NCBI GenBank assembly: GCA_003220905.1
Contig: QHTS01000115.1
Span: 713-6,439, forward strand
Length of the DNA stretch: 5,727 nucleotides
Reading direction: 5' to 3'
DNA from: Gemmatimonadota bacterium
GTDB taxonomy: Bacteria; Gemmatimonadota; Gemmatimonadetes; Gemmatimonadales; GWC2-71-9
The notes beneath the pieces were generated by a model that saw only the letters and a program-made list of their open reading frames with translations, had not been told where the DNA came from and did not search any database. Each line of letters begins with the position of its first letter. Position 1 is the stretch's first letter. The translations under genes were made by a program, and so were the position numbers. Shown piece after piece: positions 5,716-5,727 of this stretch.

Positions 5716-5727
5716 GTAGGGGCGCAG
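5716..5727. repeat. Partial second copy of the palindromic repeat (one arm, cut by the window edge)
   Basis: GTAGGGGCGCAG is identical to the 12-base arm of the palindrome at 1317-1344 and begins 24 bases after the hsp20 stop codon. The window ends exactly where the centre of the palindrome would begin. If the other arm follows, the hairpin could act as a 3' end or terminator-like structure for hsp20. Confidence 0.65.

Noticed and set aside
1..5727. tRNA, rRNA, CRISPR array, insertion sequence or prophage genes
   Set aside because: Nothing of the kind was seen on either strand; nearly all of the window is accounted for by protein genes, and only two repeat sites were found.

Overview
This is a compact, high-GC (roughly two thirds G+C by eye) stretch of bacterial chromosome with typical housekeeping genes. 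It contains no phylogenetic marker. The GC level, the gene style and the GTAGGGGCG-type palindromes would suit a soil or sediment phylum such as Gemmatimonadota, but that is a weak guess.

Seven genes lie head to tail on the minus strand and read from 5153 down past position 1. In transcription order they are: a 92-residue protein of unknown function (4875-5153), a small ubiquitin-like beta-grasp protein (4603-4878), an 86-residue protein with two membrane segments (4343-4603), a histone-deacetylase-family (AcuC/HDAH-like) zinc hydrolase (3440-4342), a CorA magnesium/cobalt channel (2399-3412), an enolase-superfamily dipeptide epimerase (1389-2408), and the N-terminal 461 codons of the replication-restart helicase PriA (1383 to beyond 1). 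Adjacent genes overlap by 1 to 10 bases or are separated by 0, 5 or 27 bases, so they look like one transcription unit with translational coupling. One gene on the plus strand, a small heat-shock protein of the Hsp20 family (5263-5691), is divergent from this unit. The shared 109-bp interval 5154-5262 must hold its promoter and that of the operon.

The functions are mixed: two unknown small proteins plus a ubiquitin-like fold, deacetylation, metal transport, peptidoglycan-peptide metabolism and DNA replication restart. This looks more like a convenience operon than one pathway. The first three genes, tightly overlapped, could be a small functional module of their own.

Two observations stand out. 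First, a perfect 28-bp palindrome (1317-1344) lies inside the only plausible reading frame for the PriA N-terminus, and its 12-bp arm recurs exactly at the right edge of the window (5716-5727). It is therefore a dispersed palindromic repeat, and one copy appears to be translated as part of a PriA extension. Second, the 91-residue product of 4603-4878 follows the ubiquitin secondary-structure pattern along its whole length but lacks the C-terminal Gly-Gly. No RNA gene, CRISPR array, transposase or prophage gene is seen.
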